Origin: an uncultured Candidatus Saccharibacteria bacterium
GTDB taxonomy: Bacteria; Patescibacteriota; Saccharimonadia; Saccharimonadales; UBA4665
Assembly (NCBI GenBank): GCA_903891235.1
Contig: CAITDW010000143.1
Location: forward strand, 1-8,211
Direction of reading: 5' to 3'
DNA length: 8,211 bases
Shown here: positions 6,002 to 8,211 of the stretch, in pieces
Layout: each line of letters opens with the position of its first letter
How positions within the stretch are numbered: position 1 is the stretch's first letter
Notes under the pieces: model-generated
Told to the model about the DNA's origin: nothing
The model's database searches: none
The model's input: only the letters and a program-made list of their open reading frames with translations
Program-made: the position numbers and the translations under genes

Positions 6002-7045
6002 GATTACTATGCCACCACCGACAACTCTATCGTTTTCATAAATAACAGCCGACTGGCCTGGTGTAATTGCTCTAACTTCATCCTTCAGATATATTGTTAC
6101 GTTGTCATGATTAACAACAAAGTTTTTTATATCGATAAGATCTGCTCTATACCTAGTTCTAACCATATATTTTTTATCTTTTTCCATTGTTTTATTAATA
6201 TAAAACATATCACTAACCTCTAGATGATCACACCAAAGCTCTTTTGCATCTATATCGGTTGTTACATAAACTTCATTTTTCTTCATATTTTTAGAAGTTA
6301 CGTAGTACGGCAGTCCACCACCAATATTTAGTCCATGTCGTTGTCCGATAGTATAAAAAATAGCACCTTCATGCATACCAATTACTTCCTTATGCTGGTC
6401 GATGATTTTACCTGGTTTTTGAGAACCTAGTTCAGTCTCTAGGAATTCTTTAATGCCTACTTTACCAACAAAACAAATTCCTTGGGAATCTTTTTTTGCA
6501 GCTGTGCTAAGTCCTAATTTATGAGCAATTTTTCTGACTTCAGGTTTTTCAAGCTCTCCAATAGGCATGAGACTTTTTTTGAGTGCTGATTCATTAACTC
6601 GATACAGAAAATAACTTTGATCCTTATTCTTATCTAGACCAACTAATAATTTTCCATCTTTAATTCTAGAATAATGTCCAGTAGCAATTAAGTCGGCACC
6701 ATCAGATAAAGCCGTTTCCAAAAAAAGTTTAAATTTTATTTCCTGGTTGCACATTACATCAGGATTCGGTGTTCTTCCAGCTTTATATTCACTAACCATA
6801 TAATCGACAACCTTTTGTCTATATTGATTTTCAAAATCATAAAGCTTAAACGGTATATTAAGTTCTGTTGCAACTCTTTTAGCATCCTGATAATCTTCCT
6901 CCCATGTACAATGATGTCCTGGTAAATCCTGACTCCAATTTTTCATGAATACTCCAGTGACTTCATATCCTTGGTCTCTTAGTAATGCAGCCGTAACCGA
7001 ACTATCAACTCCACCAGACATGCCAACGTAAACTTTTTTAGACAT
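5999..7045 (-). CDS. mnmA: tRNA-specific 2-thiouridylase MnmA (TrmU)
   Basis: MnmA adenylates U34 of tRNA-Lys, -Glu and -Gln and replaces its 2-oxygen with sulfur delivered as a persulfide by a cysteine desulfurase. The 348-residue protein has the family length. Motifs seen are the PP-loop SGGVDSS (10-16) near the N-terminus, MKNW (34-37), GRTPNPDVMCN with the first catalytic Cys99, ATGHYSR (121-127), KDQSYFL (141-147), DSQGICF with the second catalytic Cys191, the GQRHGL motif (234-239), and the C-terminal beta-barrel ending in AITPGQSAV (326-334). The start lies inside the end of the upstream desulfurase gene with an 8-base overlap, and an AAAGGA ribosome binding site sits 8 bases before it. 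Donor and acceptor of the sulfur are therefore probably made together. No Tus relay genes are in the window. Confidence 0.97.
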   Translation of the reverse strand: MSKKVYVGMSGGVDSSVTAALLRDQGYEVTGVFMKNWSQDLPGHHCTWEEDYQDAKRVATELNIPFKLYDFENQYRQKVVDYMVSEYKAGRTPNPDVMCNQEIKFKLFLETALSDGADLIATGHYSRIKDGKLLVGLDKNKDQSYFLYRVNESALKKSLMPIGELEKPEVRKIAHKLGLSTAAKKDSQGICFVGKVGIKEFLETELGSQKPGKIIDQHKEVIGMHEGAIFYTIGQRHGLNIGGGLPYYVTSKNMKKNEVYVTTDIDAKELWCDHLEVSDMFYINKTMEKDKKYMVRTRYRADLIDIKNFVVNHDNVTIYLKDEVRAITPGQSAVIYENDRVVGGGIVI

Positions 7046-8207
7046 TAAATTTATCCTTTAATATTTTAGACAGAATTTTTACAAAGTTTTTTATTTCTAG
7101 TTCAGTCGTCTGTCTGCCCATAGTTATTCTCAAGCTAGAGCGCGCATAATCATCACTTATATTCATAGATTTAAGCACATGAGAAGGTTCGACTGAACTG
7201 GCGCTGCAAGCAGATCCAGCTGAACAATATACTCCATTGATATCAAGTAAAATCAAAAGTCTTTCATTATCTACACCAGGAATTGTTATGTGTATATTAT
7301 TAGGTAATCTTTTTTTGAGACTTCCGTTAAATATTACATCTTTGAGTTGAGTCTTGAGTTGAGTCTTGAGTTGATCGATTAAATATTTTTGAAGTTCTAA
7401 AATTCTAGTATATTCACTCTTTCGTAACAGCTGTGCCTTTTCAAGAGCAAAACTAAATCCTACTATTCCAGCAACATTTTCTGTTCCGCTGCGCAGGTTA
7501 TTTTCTTGACCACCACCAACAATAATAGGACTTAGATTTATTCCGGATTTGATAAATAAAATTCCACTTTGTTTTGGACCATAAATCTTACCACCATTTA
7601 GTGTCATAAAGTCAACCCCAAGAGATGAGTGATGAATATCAAGATAGTTGGGAGCCTGAGATGCATCACTATGTAGATAAATAGGTGTTTTGATGCCTCG
7701 GGATAATCTGTCGGCTTTTATGAATCTTATTTTTGAAGCTATTTCCTTAATTGGCTGGATTGTACCAACTTCATTAGAGGCAAAGATTATGGACAGCAAA
7801 ACAGTATCATCATTAATGAGTTGGTCTAATTTATTTAATAAAACTATGCCTTTTTCATCAACTGGTACAATTTTGTTGCGATATTTTTTTGAAGCTTCTA
7901 AAACAGAATCATGTTCAATTGCACTAATAATCAAATTTTTACCACTATATTGTTCCATGATTCCATTAATCACAAGATTATTAGCTTCAGTTCCTCCGGC
8001 AGTAAAAACAATTTCTTCAGATTTTGCGCCTAAAACATTAGCTACTCTTTTTCTAGCCTGATCAACAGCTAAGCGAATATTTTTGGCTGGGGAGTAATTA
8101 GCTGATGGATTATAGAAAGCATCTGTAAAAAAAGGCATCATTGAATCAAGGATCAAAGTATCCATTGGGGTTGCTGCCGCATAATCTAAATAAATAGCTT
8201 GTTTCAT
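7038..8207 (-). CDS. iscS: Cysteine desulfurase (IscS/NifS class, YrvO-like by context)
   Basis: This PLP enzyme converts cysteine to alanine and carries the sulfur as a persulfide for tRNA thiolation and Fe-S clusters. At 389 residues it is full length. Motifs are YLDYAAATPMD (6-16), TAGGTEANN (69-77), His99 in the IEHDSV motif that stacks on PLP, ASNEVGTIQPI (143-153), HSDASQ with Asp181 and Gln184, the PLP lysine Lys207 in LNGGKIYGPK, GGGQENNLRSGTEN (231-244), and the active-site Cys334 in SAGSACSASSVEPSHVL. In most relatives the residue before the PLP lysine is His (S.HK); here it is Gly206. Residues 278-289 (DQLKTQLKTQLK) come from a 12-base tandem repeat. Only four bases upstream of the ATG are visible, so the promoter is outside the window; the start fits the family N-terminus. 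The 8-base overlap with mnmA suggests a dedicated donor for MnmA, as with B. subtilis YrvO. The symbol denotes class rather than proven orthology. Confidence 0.93.
   Translation of the reverse strand: MKQAIYLDYAAATPMDTLILDSMMPFFTDAFYNPSANYSPAKNIRLAVDQARKRVANVLGAKSEEIVFTAGGTEANNLVINGIMEQYSGKNLIISAIEHDSVLEASKKYRNKIVPVDEKGIVLLNKLDQLINDDTVLLSIIFASNEVGTIQPIKEIASKIRFIKADRLSRGIKTPIYLHSDASQAPNYLDIHHSSLGVDFMTLNGGKIYGPKQSGILFIKSGINLSPIIVGGGQENNLRSGTENVAGIVGFSFALEKAQLLRKSEYTRILELQKYLIDQLKTQLKTQLKDVIFNGSLKKRLPNNIHITIPGVDNERLLILLDINGVYCSAGSACSASSVEPSHVLKSMNISDDYARSSLRITMGRQTTELEIKNFVKILSKILKDKFNV
7054..7059 (-). promoter_or_regulatory. Ribosome binding site of mnmA inside the desulfurase gene
   Basis: AAAGGA on the minus strand lies 8 bases before the mnmA ATG, inside the last codons of the desulfurase gene. 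It supports the chosen start and coupled translation of the two sulfur-transfer genes. Confidence 0.75.
7342..7374. repeat. 12-base in-frame tandem repeat in the desulfurase gene
   Basis: The plus strand carries 2.75 copies of TTGAGTTGAGTC. The unit equals four codons, giving the protein repeat (D/T)QLK at residues 278-289. Gain or loss of a unit would keep the reading frame and only change the length of a helix or loop between the large and small domains. Confidence 0.85.
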
Positions 8208-8211
8208 AATC

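Noticed and set aside
7690..8061. A 123-codon open frame on the plus strand, opposite the desulfurase gene
   Set aside because: It lies wholly antisense to a clear conserved gene, its translation resembles no family I know, and no ribosome binding site is evident.
1..8211. Use of TGA as a sense codon
   Set aside because: No frame contains an internal TGA, and two genes end with TGA at positions that match family ends.

Overview
The window is a dense, AT-rich stretch of bacterial chromosome. All seven genes read on the minus strand, so transcription runs from high to low coordinates, and gaps between them are 35 bases or less. The gene content, the shortened alanyl-tRNA synthetase, and a membrane protein of the 'baseplate J-like' type common in Candidate Phyla Radiation genomes all suggest a member of Patescibacteria/CPR. 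Saccharibacteria (TM7) is my best guess; this rests on recalled family features, not a search. TGA is used as a stop (ends of the ftsA-like gene and mnmA) and no reading frame contains an internal TGA. This argues against the recoded Gracilibacteria/Absconditabacteria.

Layout in the direction of transcription: (1) a cysteine desulfurase (8207..7038) overlapping mnmA (7045..5999), together making the 2-thiouridine of tRNA wobble positions; (2) alaS (5976..4087), a 629-residue AlaRS that ends right after the editing domain and lacks both the usual barrel part of that domain and the C-terminal C-Ala domain; (3) an FtsA/PilM-family actin-like ATPase (4051..2768), joined by an ATGA overlap to a 572-residue single-pass membrane protein of unknown function (2771..1053); (4) ruvX/yqgF (1043..627), overlapping by 17 bases the 5' part of mltG (643..1, cut by the window edge), a peptidoglycan lytic transglycosylase.

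The order desulfurase - mnmA - alaS - ruvX - mltG recalls the Bacillus subtilis order yrvO - mnmA ... alaS - yrzL - yrrK - yrrL. Here the actin-like ATPase and its membrane partner sit between alaS and ruvX. The cluster therefore combines translation quality (tRNA thiolation, alanylation) with envelope and division functions (FtsA-like ATPase, exported protein, MltG).

The best promoter candidate lies in the 35-base gap before the ftsA-like gene. Weaker ones precede alaS and ruvX. All three would give nearly leaderless mRNAs, and these starts lack a Shine-Dalgarno sequence, whereas mnmA and mltG have clear ones. I saw no RNA gene, mobile element, CRISPR array or terminator, and no gene-free stretch over 300 bases. 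I did not find a clearly new biological system. The least understood part is the ftsA-like/572-residue pair.
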